64,000 nt of DNA from an uncultured Aquimarina sp. (GCA_947500505.1 CANMSL010000007.1:62001-126000), one strand, 5' to 3'; counted from the first letter of the stretch, positions 1 through 8,369 are shown. Notes: generated from the letters alone by a model not told the origin. Program-made: numbers and translations.

Positions 1-540
1 AATGATTACATTAGGAAATACCTCTATTGACGCATTTAGATCGTATAGCGTTTTCAGTTCTTGAACCCTTGGAGTACTAGCTCCAAAAATCATAGGTATT
101 CGTGCTATTACATATTTGTTGGTAGGTAATCGCATTAATGCGTTTTCAATTTTAATTTTCAACCGTCCAAACACGCTTTCACTAAGTGTTTTATCATATT
201 CATACGAAGGGTAATTGCTAAAAGTATCAAACACATTAGCACTTGATAAGAATATTAATTTGGATGTATTATTTTTTAACCAGTTGATGATCCGTTGATG
301 TGCATCTAACTGGGAATTAAAATTACCCCTAATAGCAGAAACAATCACGGTAGGCTTTAAATTATCTAATAATATAGAAATATCCTCCAGTTCCATATCA
401 TATTGAAAGAACTTCTGGTTTTTTTCATAAAAAGCGTTATCAGTACGATATGTACCGTACGTGTCGAAATAGGAATTAAGCTCTTTATACAAAGCGTTTC
501 CTATAAAACCACTGGCTCCTATGATTAGAATTTTTTTCAA
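1..540 (-). CDS. RmlD-like NAD(P)-dependent sugar-nucleotide reductase/epimerase, C-terminus cut by window
   Basis: The frame is open for 180 codons from a TTG at 540 to the window edge, so only the N-terminal part is visible. It begins LKKILIIGASGFIG, the GxxGxxG dinucleotide-binding loop of short-chain extended dehydrogenases. Further on are an SS-A-N-V-F-D stretch and a Y-E-Y-D-K motif (YxxxK catalytic pair), followed by RIPMIFG. This order fits dTDP-4-dehydrorhamnose reductase-like (RmlD_sub_bind) or NAD-dependent epimerase enzymes acting on nucleotide sugars for surface polysaccharide. No ATG is available because an in-frame TAG lies 15 bases before the TTG. The exact substrate cannot be told. 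Confidence 0.8.
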   Translation of the reverse strand, partial: MKKILIIGASGFIGNALYKELNSYFDTYGTYRTDNAFYEKNQKFFQYDMELEDISILLDNLKPTVIVSAIRGNFNSQLDAHQRIINWLKNNTSKLIFLSSANVFDTFSNYPSYEYDKTLSESVFGRLKIKIENALMRLPTNKYVIARIPMIFGASTPRVQELKTLYDLNASIEVFPNVII

Positions 541-554
541 TACTATCTTTTGCT

Positions 555-605
555 AAAAAAGTTAAGTTTCAAAGATCACTAAAGGTTGTAATCCTGAAAC
601 TTAAC
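555..605 (-). terminator. Rho-independent terminator downstream of gcvT
   Basis: Read on the minus strand, an 11-bp perfect stem (GTTAAGTTTCA/TGAAACTTAAC, arms 595-605 and 561-571) is followed at once by TTTTTT. It lies 26 bases past the gcvT stop and before the sugar-nucleotide gene, so it should separate the two transcripts. The loop is long (23 nt). Confidence 0.75.
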
Positions 606-631
606 TTATGCTTTATTATTGTTATAAATTA

Positions 632-1714
632 TTATCCTTTATAAAAAGGTAATTTTATGACAGTTGCCGGAATTGCTTTTTTACGTACTTGGATATTAAT
701 CTTACTTCCGGGAGCAGTAAAGACTTTAGGTACATATCCTAAACCAATTCCTTTTCCTAGAGAAGGTGACATTGTACCAGAAGTTACGATTCCTATTTTC
801 TGACCATTACCATCTACAATATCGTAATCCTGACGAGGTATTCCTCTTTCATCTAATTCAAAACCAACCAGTTTTCTGTCAACACCTTGTTCCTTTTGTT
901 TAGCTAAACTGTCTGCATTAATAAAATCTTTAGTGAATTTTGTAATCCAACCCAATCCAGCTTCAATCGGAGATGTTTCATCATTAATATCATTTCCATA
1001 TAGACAATATCCCATTTCTAATCGTAATGTATCTCTAGCTGCCAAACCAATGGGTTTGATTCCAAAATCCGCACCCGCTTCTAATACTTTATCCCAAATT
1101 TGTTGTACTTCAGAATTCTTGCAATAAATTTCAAAGCCACCACTACCTGTATATCCCGTTGCAGAAATAATAACGTGATCAATTCCTGCAAAATCAGCCA
1201 CCTCAAACGTATAAAATTTCATAGCCTCGAGATCTACAGAGGTTAGGGATTGCATAGCTTCTGCTGCTTTTGGTCCCTGAATTGCTAATAAGGAATACTC
1301 ATCAGATAGATCTCGCATATCTGCATCCATTGTATTATGGCTCTTGATCCAATCCCAATCTTTCTGAATATTAGAAGCATTAACCACTAATAAATATTTT
1401 TCATCTGCTATTTTGTATACAATAAGATCATCTACGATTCCACCTTTATCATTAGGTAAACAACTGTACTGCGCTTTTCCGTCTGTAAGCTTGGACGCAT
1501 CATTAGAAGTTACCTTCTGAATCAAATCCAACGCATTAGGCCCTGTAATTAAGAACTCACCCATATGTGATACATCAAAAACACCAACGCTATTTCTTAC
1601 AGTCTCGTGTTCTATGTTAACTCCTTCATATGACACCGGCATATTATATCCGGCAAATGGAACTATTTTGGCGCCTAGTGCAGTATGGGTTTCTGTTAAT
1701 GCAGTGTTTTTCAT
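632..1714 (-). CDS. gcvT: Glycine cleavage system T protein (aminomethyltransferase)
   Basis: This 360-residue protein matches the full length of GcvT. GcvT transfers the methylene group from aminomethylated H-protein to tetrahydrofolate and releases ammonia, within the glycine decarboxylase complex in the cytosol. Recognisable family stretches are FAGYNMPV near the N-terminus, the [11 protein letters not shown] motif, [14 protein letters not shown], and [18 protein letters not shown]; the C-terminal GCV_T_C barrel contains [13 protein letters not shown]. The open frame extends 32 codons further upstream, but that part is not GcvT-like. I therefore take the ATG at 1714, which gives the usual [10 protein letters not shown] start. 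The gene stands alone, followed by a terminator; gcvP and gcvH are not in the window. Confidence 0.97.
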   Translation of the reverse strand: MKNTALTETHTALGAKIVPFAGYNMPVSYEGVNIEHETVRNSVGVFDVSHMGEFLITGPNALDLIQKVTSNDASKLTDGKAQYSCLPNDKGGIVDDLIVYKIADEKYLLVVNASNIQKDWDWIKSHNTMDADMRDLSDEYSLLAIQGPKAAEAMQSLTSVDLEAMKFYTFEVADFAGIDHVIISATGYTGSGGFEIYCKNSEVQQIWDKVLEAGADFGIKPIGLAARDTLRLEMGYCLYGNDINDETSPIEAGLGWITKFTKDFINADSLAKQKEQGVDRKLVGFELDERGIPRQDYDIVDGNGQKIGIVTSGTMSPSLGKGIGLGYVPKVFTAPGSKINIQVRKKAIPATVIKLPFYKG

Positions 1715-2155
1715 ATTCGTTCGATTTGTAGAATTAAGAATCAAATGGACGCCGAAAGTAAAAAACTTTGCGTTGGTAAGCAATCCTTTTACTTGATAAA
1801 TTGTTAACATTTTACCAATCTCAAAGCTTAGGATTATGAATATGACAATATAGAATTAGGTTTTCTGCGATTTTTAGAATGTTATGGATGAGCTGGACTC
1901 ATATACATTCTACAATATCAACAGGCCTTAAAATAGATTTTGTAAGAGAGCTATTTGATAGAGATTGAATTGGTAGATAGTAGGGTAGCTGGGATGGATG
2001 AAAACCGGAACTATTAAATGCTAGTATCTGGGGTACTAGATAAATAAAAAAGTCTTATTTCATTAGAAATATAATTTTGATTGAATGAGATAATAAAACA
2101 ATAATATTGCAATTATATTTAGTTGTCTTCTAATTTCAAAATTCAATATGGTGTT
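1715..2155. other. Intergenic region between divergent gcvT and AsmA-like gene
   Basis: About 440 bases without a convincing gene. It must hold the promoters of gcvT (leftward) and of the gene at 2156 (rightward). I found no exact TAnnTTTG box, no long inverted repeat and no small ORF with coding character. A weak open frame continues upstream of each neighbouring gene but looks non-coding. Confidence 0.5.
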
Positions 2156-3667
2156 ATGAAAATATCCAAAAAGGTGATGTATGCTTCAATGGTAATTTTA
2201 GTACTATTAATATTTTATTTAGGCGTAAATCGATGGGTAGAACATCTTATTGAAAAGAAACTAAACGATCTCTCTAATGATAAATTAAAGATAGAGTATA
2301 AAGAAATTGATGTTCAGCTTATAAAAACAAGTGTTACTTTAGATGCAATTTTGATTAACAGGAATGAAGAGATTATACTAAATTTAGAAAAATTCTCTTT
2401 ATCAGGAATAAGCCTATCCAAATTGTTTTTTAATAATAAAATTGAAGCTTCAGATGTACTAATATCAAAGCCCAGACTTAAAATAAGAAAAAGGAAGGAG
2501 GATAGTGTTGCTGTAGAAAATAAATCAGCGGAGAGCAAATTTTCGATATTTATTGAAAATGTTCTTGTTGAAAATGGAAACTTAAATTTTACTAAAAATA
2601 ACAACAAGAATGATGAATTCCTTTCAATTGACAACTTTGCACTAAAAATAAAAGGTCTTAGCATTTCCGATCAGACAATCTTACAAAAAATACCTTTTGC
2701 TTTTGTATCTCATTCTTCATCATTAATGGATATATCTATTAAAATTGATGAATTTCATACACTATCCATACCATTACTTAAAAGTAGTAATGAAAAAATT
2801 AAATGGTTCGATTTTTCCATTGTCCCCTCTGTTTCAAAAGAAGAGTTTTCCAAGATTATTGACAAGGAACAAGATTATATAAAACTTTTTGGCAATCATC
2901 TACTGATTGACTCCCCAGAATTTTTAGCTAAAGATAATAAACCTATATTCAAAGCAAATGCCATACAATTAGACAGTATCTATTTTAATATTTATAGAGA
3001 TAAGAGGCTTCCCGATGATCTTTCTATCAAGCCCATGTATAGCGAGATGTTAAGGGAAATAAGGGTTGGATTTAGTATTGATACCACTATCATTGAAAGA
3101 AGTATGTTGAAATATGAAGAACAACCAGATAGTGAAAGGAACGCCGGGATCTTAGAATTTGGAAATTTAAAAGCGCGAATTTCTAAAATTAGTAATGTAG
3201 AGAATACATCAAAAGTCAAAGCAAAGTTCTCAGCTATGTATATGAACCAAGCACCTATCGAGCTAGATTGGAGCTTCGATATAATGGATACTTCTAATCA
3301 TTTTGCAATGAAAGGCTCAATAAAGAAGATTAAGGATGAATCTATGAATTCGTTTTTAGTCCCTGTTGCTGATATAAGAGCAGATGGAGAAATCGATGAG
3401 CTATACTATAATTTTATGGGTAATGGAGTAAGAGCTACTGGTGCTATGCAAATGAGATATGACACCTTTAAAGTTAAAGAAGCATCCGATTCCAGTAAAA
3501 GCATTACCAAAATTCTAACTTCAGTTGCTAGTTTAATCATTAGTGATAAAGAAAATGAAGGTTTTATTAAGGAAGATGCAATAGAAGTAACACGAGATCA
3601 AACAAAATCTTTCTGGAATTATTTTTGGTTATGTATCAAAAATGGAATAGTAAAAATCATATTGTAA
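2156..3667 (+). CDS. Membrane-anchored AsmA/DUF748-like protein
   Basis: A 503-residue protein of unknown function. After a basic start (MKISKK) comes one transmembrane segment, roughly residues 7-24. The rest is a long extracytoplasmic region rich in alternating polar/hydrophobic beta-type segments, with the early stretch RWVEHLIEKKLNDL typical of AsmA-, TamB- and DUF748-type proteins. Such proteins sit in the inner membrane and reach into the periplasm; several have roles in envelope lipid transport, but no specific role can be assigned here. The ATG at 2156 is preferred over a TTG 33 bases upstream because it starts directly before the membrane anchor. The gene appears monocistronic. The family call is by pattern and is moderately sure. 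Confidence 0.6.
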   Translation: MKISKKVMYASMVILVLLIFYLGVNRWVEHLIEKKLNDLSNDKLKIEYKEIDVQLIKTSVTLDAILINRNEEIILNLEKFSLSGISLSKLFFNNKIEASDVLISKPRLKIRKRKEDSVAVENKSAESKFSIFIENVLVENGNLNFTKNNNKNDEFLSIDNFALKIKGLSISDQTILQKIPFAFVSHSSSLMDISIKIDEFHTLSIPLLKSSNEKIKWFDFSIVPSVSKEEFSKIIDKEQDYIKLFGNHLLIDSPEFLAKDNKPIFKANAIQLDSIYFNIYRDKRLPDDLSIKPMYSEMLREIRVGFSIDTTIIERSMLKYEEQPDSERNAGILEFGNLKARISKISNVENTSKVKAKFSAMYMNQAPIELDWSFDIMDTSNHFAMKGSIKKIKDESMNSFLVPVADIRADGEIDELYYNFMGNGVRATGAMQMRYDTFKVKEASDSSKSITKILTSVASLIISDKENEGFIKEDAIEVTRDQTKSFWNYFWLCIKNGIVKIIL

Positions 3668-3750
3668 ATATCTATTAAAGCGGTGATCTATAAGTGTCAT
3701 TAAGCAACCAAAACGGATAAATTGTATCTATATCATAAACACCTATAGTT

Positions 3751-4152
3751 ATGAAAAAATTAATGTTGTTTTTTTCGATTTTACTTTTGTGCATAGCTGC
3801 CTGTACTAATGATGATGATAATACCAGTAACCCTGATTTATTGGGAAAGTGGAAATTAGTTGCGCAGTTGGTTGATCCTGGAGATGGAAGTGGAACATTC
3901 CAACCCATTGAGAGCGATCTGGAACTAGAATTTCTGGAAGAAGGATTGGTAAAGGTGTCAAATGGTAATTTGTGCTCGTTGGCTATTGATTCAGATGGGA
4001 ATAGTACTGAAAGCTATTCTACTGTCGAGAATACTATTGACGTAACTTGTAATAATCCTATACCCATAAGTTTTGAGATCAAAGAAGCAAGCTTGTTATT
4101 ATATTATTCCTGTATAGAAGCATGTGCACAACGTTATCATAAACTTCCTTAA
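3751..4152 (+). CDS. Lipocalin-like lipoprotein
   Basis: 133 residues. The N-terminus is a lipoprotein signal peptide ending in CIAAC, followed by an acidic TNDDDN linker as in many surface lipoproteins of Bacteroidetes. The mature part begins LLGKWKLVAQ, the G-x-W opening of lipocalin-like domains, and carries several Cys residues (in NLCSLA, DVTCNN, YSCIEACAQRYHK) that could form disulfides. Probable site of action is the outer membrane. No ligand can be predicted. It stands alone between the AsmA-like gene and a convergent lipoprotein gene. Confidence 0.7.
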   Translation: MKKLMLFFSILLLCIAACTNDDDNTSNPDLLGKWKLVAQLVDPGDGSGTFQPIESDLELEFLEEGLVKVSNGNLCSLAIDSDGNSTESYSTVENTIDVTCNNPIPISFEIKEASLLLYYSCIEACAQRYHKLP

Positions 4153-4258
4153 TACTATTAATTGTCAATATATTAAGCTCAGGATCAGATGGACATAAAT
4201 TCTAATAATATTAAGTTTATCTTATCTGTTTGATGATGGTATGTAATTATAAAAGCAA

Positions 4259-4284
4259 ATCCTGTCCCTCAAACAGGACAGGAT
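4259..4284 (-). terminator. Hairpin terminator of the TDK-repeat lipoprotein gene
   Basis: A 9-bp perfect stem (ATCCTGTCC/GGACAGGAT) with an 8-nt loop lies 59 bases past the stop of the minus-strand lipoprotein gene. On the minus strand it is followed by the T-rich TTGCTTTTAT. It sits between convergent genes and may also stop transcripts arriving from the plus-strand lipocalin-like gene. Confidence 0.6.
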
Positions 4285-4343
4285 CCGCATAATAACCCCC
4301 ATCAATTAGGATAACTTAACTTAAACTATAAAAGTCTAAATGA

Positions 4344-4796
4344 TTACTGCATTAGCTTTTTAGACAGCTCTTGTAATTCGGCTGATTTTGCCATCATATA
4401 ATCATTCAGTTTTTTTACATCATCGCCAGAAAGGTTCCCCATTACCTCTTGCGCTTTAGTACCCAGTTCTTGTCCTTTTTGACCTAAAGAAGCAAAAGCA
4501 GTCATATCCTTACTTTCTACAACCTTCTTATATTCTTCGATATAAGCTTCATAAGAATCTACGTATTCCTGTACTTTTTGATCACTAAAATTAGGTACTC
4601 CGTCTGATGCTTTATTTTTAGTTTTGCTATCTTCACTTTTGTTATCTGATTTATCGGTCTTTGCGACTTTCTCAGTTTTATCAGTTTTATCAGTTTTATC
4701 AGTTTTATCAGAGGTGTCAGATTTAGTTTCATTTTTACAAGAAACTGCAAAAAGAACTACAATTATTAATACGAAGTTTAAAAAGTTTTTTTTCAT
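4344..4796 (-). CDS. Small lipoprotein with Thr-Asp-Lys repeats
   Basis: 150 residues. The signal peptide ends in the lipobox FAVSC. It is followed by a highly charged linker in which TDK triplets repeat, coming from a 9-bp tandem DNA repeat. The C-terminal part (from about residue 66) is predicted helical and includes YVDSYEAYIEEYKKVVESKD and a closing helix AELQELSKKLMQ. It is probably anchored in the outer or inner membrane with the charged linker as spacer. I do not recognise a named family. The adenine-rich repeat also opens spurious frames on both strands. Confidence 0.65.
   Translation of the reverse strand: MKKNFLNFVLIIVVLFAVSCKNETKSDTSDKTDKTDKTDKTEKVAKTDKSDNKSEDSKTKNKASDGVPNFSDQKVQEYVDSYEAYIEEYKKVVESKDMTAFASLGQKGQELGTKAQEVMGNLSGDDVKKLNDYMMAKSAELQELSKKLMQ
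4672..4711. repeat. 9-bp tandem repeat (about 4.4 copies) inside a lipoprotein gene
   Basis: Four perfect copies of TCAGTTTTA plus TCAG. The unit length is a multiple of three, so gain or loss of copies changes the number of TDK triplets without shifting the frame. Confidence 0.9.
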
Positions 4797-4883
4797 GATT
4801 TTTATATACTAGTTAATTAATTAGTTTGCTATGATTAACACTACAAATGTATATTGGTTCATACCTTTATCCAACACTTTTTT

Positions 4884-4912
4884 CAGTGAAAAAAAGACCC
4901 TGAAAACAGGGT
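4884..4912 (-). terminator. Orphan minus-strand terminator-like hairpin
   Basis: ACCCTG-TTTT-CAGGGT on the minus strand is followed by CTTTTTTT, a textbook intrinsic terminator. No protein gene of normal size lies upstream of it on that strand; only a 21-residue ORF (4998-5063, MYREAIKFSSKIDKLHKELI plus N) is seen. It may end a short transcript running leftward. Confidence 0.55.
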
Positions 4913-5081
4913 GTAATTCATTAGTATTCTATTTAGCATTTTTTATAGACTATGTACTTTTTTAAGGAAATTGTTCTGTAGAATTAGCCATAAATCTTTA
5001 GTTAATCAGTTCTTTATGCAGTTTATCGATTTTTGATGAAAATTTAATAGCCTCACGATACATTTTAATAGTCAATTATGA

Positions 5082-5089
5082 TATTTTTG
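5082..5089 (+). promoter_or_regulatory. Bacteroidetes -7 box directly before the 5094 start codon
   Basis: TATTTTTG matches the Bacteroidetes TAnnTTTG -7 element and ends only four bases before the ATG at 5094. Transcription would begin at or next to the start codon, giving a leaderless message. The -33 region is not a clear TTG. Confidence 0.45.
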
Positions 5090-5093
5090 TACG

Positions 5094-5534
5094 ATGCAGT
5101 ATGTAAAAGATTCTATATTCTACAATGATGCCATACAGGAATTAAGTTATCCCTTTGGTAATTTTTATTTGTTTGATGGATTTGTCATTGGTGAAATCAA
5201 AGAAGACATGGTAATTACCTGGGATGATCACGCTAAGAGGTTGGTGGAAGATCTTGCCAATCTATATGATCAAAATGGAGAGAATCTTGTATATATAACT
5301 AATCGGATACATTCTTATGCAGTAAAGCCAAGCGATTGGTTAAAGTTTTATAAGAGCGATTATAAAATGAAAGGCTATGCTATCGTTAGTTATACACGCA
5401 GAGGCTTATTAAATGCATTAATAGAAAAATTATTTATTAAAAATAATTTTAAAAGTTTTGAATCATTAGAAGATGCTGTCTATTGGGCGAAAAGCTTACA
5501 TAGTAAAGAACAAGACAAAGCAAGTTTGTACTAA
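5094..5534 (+). CDS. Conserved flavobacterial hypothetical protein, possible STAS/SpoIIAA-like fold
   Basis: 146 residues, no signal peptide, so probably cytosolic. The order of elements (strand FYLFDGFVIGEI, a helix DHAKRLVEDLANLY, strand ENLVYITNR, then helices around YTRRGLLNALIEKLF and ESLEDAVYWAKSL) resembles the STAS/SEC14-like proteins of about 140 residues common in Bacteroidetes. That assignment comes from pattern alone and no activity is proposed. The ATG at 5094 is preceded almost directly by a promoter box, so the message may lack a 5' leader. Confidence 0.6.
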   Translation: MQYVKDSIFYNDAIQELSYPFGNFYLFDGFVIGEIKEDMVITWDDHAKRLVEDLANLYDQNGENLVYITNRIHSYAVKPSDWLKFYKSDYKMKGYAIVSYTRRGLLNALIEKLFIKNNFKSFESLEDAVYWAKSLHSKEQDKASLY

Positions 5535-5714
5535 TTAACTTCAGTACTTTAGTTTTCTGGCTTATCAGTTTTGAAGGTGTTGGAGCTTGAAACAATAAAA
5601 TAAAACACCAGTTGTTTATTTCTCAAAAGGTGTCTAACACTATAATTGCAAATATCTTGTTTTCGGTATTTGTGAATCGTAGGTAAAACTACTTTTGTAG
5701 ATTCTTGAGTTCAT

Positions 5715-7328
5715 TTATACTACTACTCCAGGTTTTTTATTTAATCCACATTGTTCTACGAACTTATTAGTAAATACTTCTCTTGTGTCTTCATCTAACA
5801 GGTGATTGCGAGAATCTATCCAATGTTGTACCGTAGCAGCGCCATACATTTTCTGTATTCTTTTAAAGTTCAGGTTGAAATTTATTTTACCCCAGTGTAA
5901 AGTATAAGAAATATTTTTCGCTTCGAGTCTGTTCCATATTTTTTCATAAAAATTGCGGGTAACTTTAGAGTCGACGCCATCTAACTCTAATACACAGGTT
6001 TTTGGAAATTTCGTAAACCCTAATAAAGCATCCGTTCCCTTAACATACCGTAATGAGATTCCGCCCGGAAAAGGATCACCATCATCGATGATATCTAGTA
6101 TTTCCTGAAGAACTGTAGTGCTGTCTTTGATATCTATTCCCAAAGCTGCACTGGCAACCTTTCCTCGGAATTTTGTATTGTTGTAGGTCTCACCAATGGT
6201 ACCTTCTAATGCTGCTGTTTCTTTGTATGCTAGTGGAAATAGTAAGTTTACCAAGCTAGGAACTAGTTTAGTCGACAAGGTTCCAAGACTGTCCATCATA
6301 GTTTGTATCAGTCCTAAAAGGTCGTCACCGTAAGTTAAGCCATTGCTATCCCTGGTTCTGCGAATATAATCATCTCTGTACTTTCTCTTATAAGCGACTT
6401 TGATATACACCCCTTTGTCAGTATCGTTTGGTTTAAAATCATATGGATTTATGAGTACTTCAAAATGATATAATTCTCGGTCCGGAGAAAATTTCGGAAA
6501 TGGTAAAAGATTATTTATTGCAGAAAAATCCTGCGTATTCATTGTGTGTTTTAAGGTATTATTATATGCGATTTTATCGATGCGATGTTCCTCTAACAGA
6601 AACTTAGGTTCGGTTTCTATCAGAACTCCGTGGATAAATCCAAAACTACCAAAACTTACCAATGCAGCATTGAATAAAATATCATCCTGAATTCTTTCTG
6701 CTCCGAGCCAGTTTACAAACTTATCGGACATAATGGGATTAGAATGACGTTCCAGCCAGATATGTCTGTCTTTTCCTACGATTAAATGTAAGCCTACTAC
6801 AAAATCCTGTAATGACCCTACATTGAATGCTGATCCATGTGTTCCGGTGGATAAGGCTCCGGCTATGGTTTGACCATTACTGGCACCAGAAGCTTTAATG
6901 GATCTGTTGGGTCTCTTTTCTTTTTCAAGCTTTGAATTTAATTGTAGAATTGACATCCCACATTGTGTAAAAAATAAGTTTTCAGGAATTCCTTCTTGGT
7001 CTAAATAAGTATCCGATACATATGATTTGGAAATAGAAAAGGAGAGACGTAATGATTTTGTATCAATGATTCCTCCTTCGGATACTGCAACTTTAGAGAA
7101 GGACCAACCACTGCCCATTGCTCTAAGCCGAATTTTATTTTTTATGGCGTGACCAATCAACCATTGAATATTTTTAGTAGTTGCTTTGTATTTTTCTGAG
7201 CTTTTAGATAACGAGTGATTATTTCTAATTTTGAAAGAAGCGTTTTTTGTCAGTTTTTGAGTAAAATTCTGATGCCTGTTTTCCCAGGAAGTAATTGGTA
7301 ATATTTCGATGCCTTTTGGTAGTGCCAT
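5715..7328 (-). CDS. FAD-binding oxidase of the aldonolactone oxidase (ALO/GULO) type
   Basis: 537 residues, cytosolic. An N-terminal PCMH-type FAD domain is shown by KIRLRAMGSGWSFSKV (around residue 65) and GASNGQTIAGALSTGTHG (around 148), which hold the isoalloxazine and pyrophosphate. The C-terminal part contains YTLHWGKINF; HWAK/HWGK is the conserved end motif of aldonolactone oxidases (D-arabinono-1,4-lactone, L-gulono- and L-galactono-lactone oxidases). The likely reaction is oxidation of an aldonolactone or similar polyol with O2 or another acceptor. It is larger than yeast or bacterial ALO by roughly 60-100 residues. Cholesterol-oxidase-like VAO members are an alternative. The gene lies alone, with a dispersed repeat just upstream of its start. 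Confidence 0.75.
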   Translation of the reverse strand: MALPKGIEILPITSWENRHQNFTQKLTKNASFKIRNNHSLSKSSEKYKATTKNIQWLIGHAIKNKIRLRAMGSGWSFSKVAVSEGGIIDTKSLRLSFSISKSYVSDTYLDQEGIPENLFFTQCGMSILQLNSKLEKEKRPNRSIKASGASNGQTIAGALSTGTHGSAFNVGSLQDFVVGLHLIVGKDRHIWLERHSNPIMSDKFVNWLGAERIQDDILFNAALVSFGSFGFIHGVLIETEPKFLLEEHRIDKIAYNNTLKHTMNTQDFSAINNLLPFPKFSPDRELYHFEVLINPYDFKPNDTDKGVYIKVAYKRKYRDDYIRRTRDSNGLTYGDDLLGLIQTMMDSLGTLSTKLVPSLVNLLFPLAYKETAALEGTIGETYNNTKFRGKVASAALGIDIKDSTTVLQEILDIIDDGDPFPGGISLRYVKGTDALLGFTKFPKTCVLELDGVDSKVTRNFYEKIWNRLEAKNISYTLHWGKINFNLNFKRIQKMYGAATVQHWIDSRNHLLDEDTREVFTNKFVEQCGLNKKPGVVV

Positions 7329-7337
7329 TTTTGATTG

Positions 7338-7389
7338 TTTTAATCCACATTGTGGAGTTTAATTCTCCGAGGCTTTCCTCGAAATGTTA
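7338..7389. repeat. Dispersed two-hairpin repeat, copy 1 (second copy at 56099-56151)
   Basis: About 50 bp nearly identical to the reverse complement of 56099-56151. It holds two small palindromes: TCCACA-T-TGTGGA and CGAGG-CTTT-CCTCG. The second copy keeps both stems although the loop bases differ. It lies between the oxidase start and the Bor-like gene end. Confidence 0.8.
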
Positions 7390-7423
7390 AGATTCGTGGG
7401 CTTGACCCAAAGTATTTAATTAT

Positions 7424-7747
7424 TTACAAATCCTCTATAGGAGTGTCTACCGGAGCGCATTCCCATTCCACAGTTTGTGGAACTATAATACCTATAGTAA
7501 TCGCTGAAATTAATATATATCCTAAGTTAGTTGAGCTGGTGACAGAGTTCATTCGTTTAGATTCACATTCGGGATCAATATCCTTTGGTGTTATTAGTCC
7601 CCAAGCGTAACTCCAGGAAGTTTTAGTATGTTTTACGACAGAATCATTGTCGTATTCACTGACAACACGTGTTGATATACAGCTTTGAAAGCTTATCATT
7701 AGTGCAAATAGCATACTGATGCCTCGTAATCGAATATAGTTTTGCAT
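7424..7747 (-). CDS. Bor-family-like lipoprotein
   Basis: 107 residues with a signal peptide whose lipobox is SFQSC. The mature protein has a conserved WSYAWGL segment and a C-terminal hydrophobic stretch LISAITIGIIVPQTVEWEC. This resembles the ending of phage lambda Bor (short hydrophobic segment, T-x-G-I-x-x-P, and a final Cys after a charged pair). Bor proteins are small outer-membrane lipoproteins; lambda Bor affects serum resistance, but many chromosomal homologues are uncharacterised. An internal ATG 33 bases later (MLFALMISF) would also give a normal signal peptide. Confidence 0.6.
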   Translation of the reverse strand: MQNYIRLRGISMLFALMISFQSCISTRVVSEYDNDSVVKHTKTSWSYAWGLITPKDIDPECESKRMNSVTSSTNLGYILISAITIGIIVPQTVEWECAPVDTPIEDL

Positions 7748-7877
7748 ACCTCAAATTTTTAGAGGCAATTAGACTAGTGATGGGTAGGTGTATACGTTAT
7801 ATGTAAAAATAGAGATATCAAGTAGTTCTAAAAAGGGGTTTTTAACTGTATTTTTAAACAAATTTGTTTTATATTAT

Positions 7878-8027
7878 AAGGTATATATAATTATACTTTA
7901 TTTAATTAATGAATTATTACGTATATTTATATATACTTTATTATATTTGTATTAGTAAAATTTTAAGGTATATAAAGATATACTTTGAATTACTAATGGT
8001 ATTGTAGCGTATATTTATATATACTTT
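7878..8027 (+). promoter_or_regulatory. Four inverted-repeat operators upstream of hipBA
   Basis: Four 22-bp sites of the form (A/T)A(G/C)GTATAT-N4-(A/T)TATACTTT lie at 7878-7899, 7918-7939, 7965-7986 and 8006-8027, with start-to-start spacings of 40, 47 and 41 bp (about four helical turns). Sites 2 and 4 share an identical core. The last ends 12 bases before the hipB ATG. HipB-type antitoxins repress their own operon through repeated operators of this kind, so these are very probably its binding sites. Confidence 0.8.
7942..7949 (+). promoter_or_regulatory. Candidate -7 box of the hipBA promoter
   Basis: TATATTTG matches TAnnTTTG and falls between operators 2 and 3. A repressor filling the flanking operators would therefore cover it. 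The -33 element is not obvious in this very AT-rich stretch. Confidence 0.4.
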
Positions 8028-8039
8028 AAAATATAAATT

Positions 8040-8369
8040 ATGGATTTTAATAGGCTTTCGGATGATGATGTTTTGTTAGAACTTACACAGCGTGTAAAAA
8101 AGAGAAGACTTAACCTTAATATAACCCAAGAAGAGCTTTCTAACAGAGCAGGTGTTCACGTACAAACTATTAAGAATTTTGAATCCGGCAAATCAACCAC
8201 TTTACTTACATTTATTCAGATTCTTAGGGCTTTTGGAGAGCTTGACTCCTTGAGTTTGTTTTTGCCGGATCCGGGAATCAGCCCTGTAGAATTATTGAAA
8301 TTAAAAGGTAAAGAAAGAGAAAGGGCTTCAGGGAGTTCTGTAGATAAACCAAAGAAATCATCATGGTAG
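8040..8369 (+). CDS. hipB: HipB-like XRE-family antitoxin/repressor
   Basis: 109 residues with a Cro/C1-type helix-turn-helix at about residues 20-75: RLNLNITQEELSNRAGVHVQTI, then the recognition segment KNFESGKSTTLLTFIQILRAF. The C-terminal tail is short and basic and probably contacts the kinase. It overlaps the hipA start by 7 bases, the usual coupled arrangement. Expected role: bind and neutralise the HipA-like kinase and repress the operon through the four operators directly upstream. The pairing with a HipA kinase makes this assignment secure at family level. Confidence 0.88.
   Translation: MDFNRLSDDDVLLELTQRVKKRRLNLNITQEELSNRAGVHVQTIKNFESGKSTTLLTFIQILRAFGELDSLSLFLPDPGISPVELLKLKGKERERASGSSVDKPKKSSW

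Noticed and set aside
4559..4812. Repetitive open frames on both strands across the TDK repeat
   Set aside because: They consist of low-complexity translations (LIKLIKLIK or VLSVLSVLS) of the 9-bp repeat and lie inside a lipoprotein gene with normal features.
7338..7389. Repeat considered as terminator of the Bor-like gene
   Set aside because: The two small hairpins are not followed by a T-run on the minus strand, and the same sequence occurs elsewhere in another context, so a dispersed element is a better reading.
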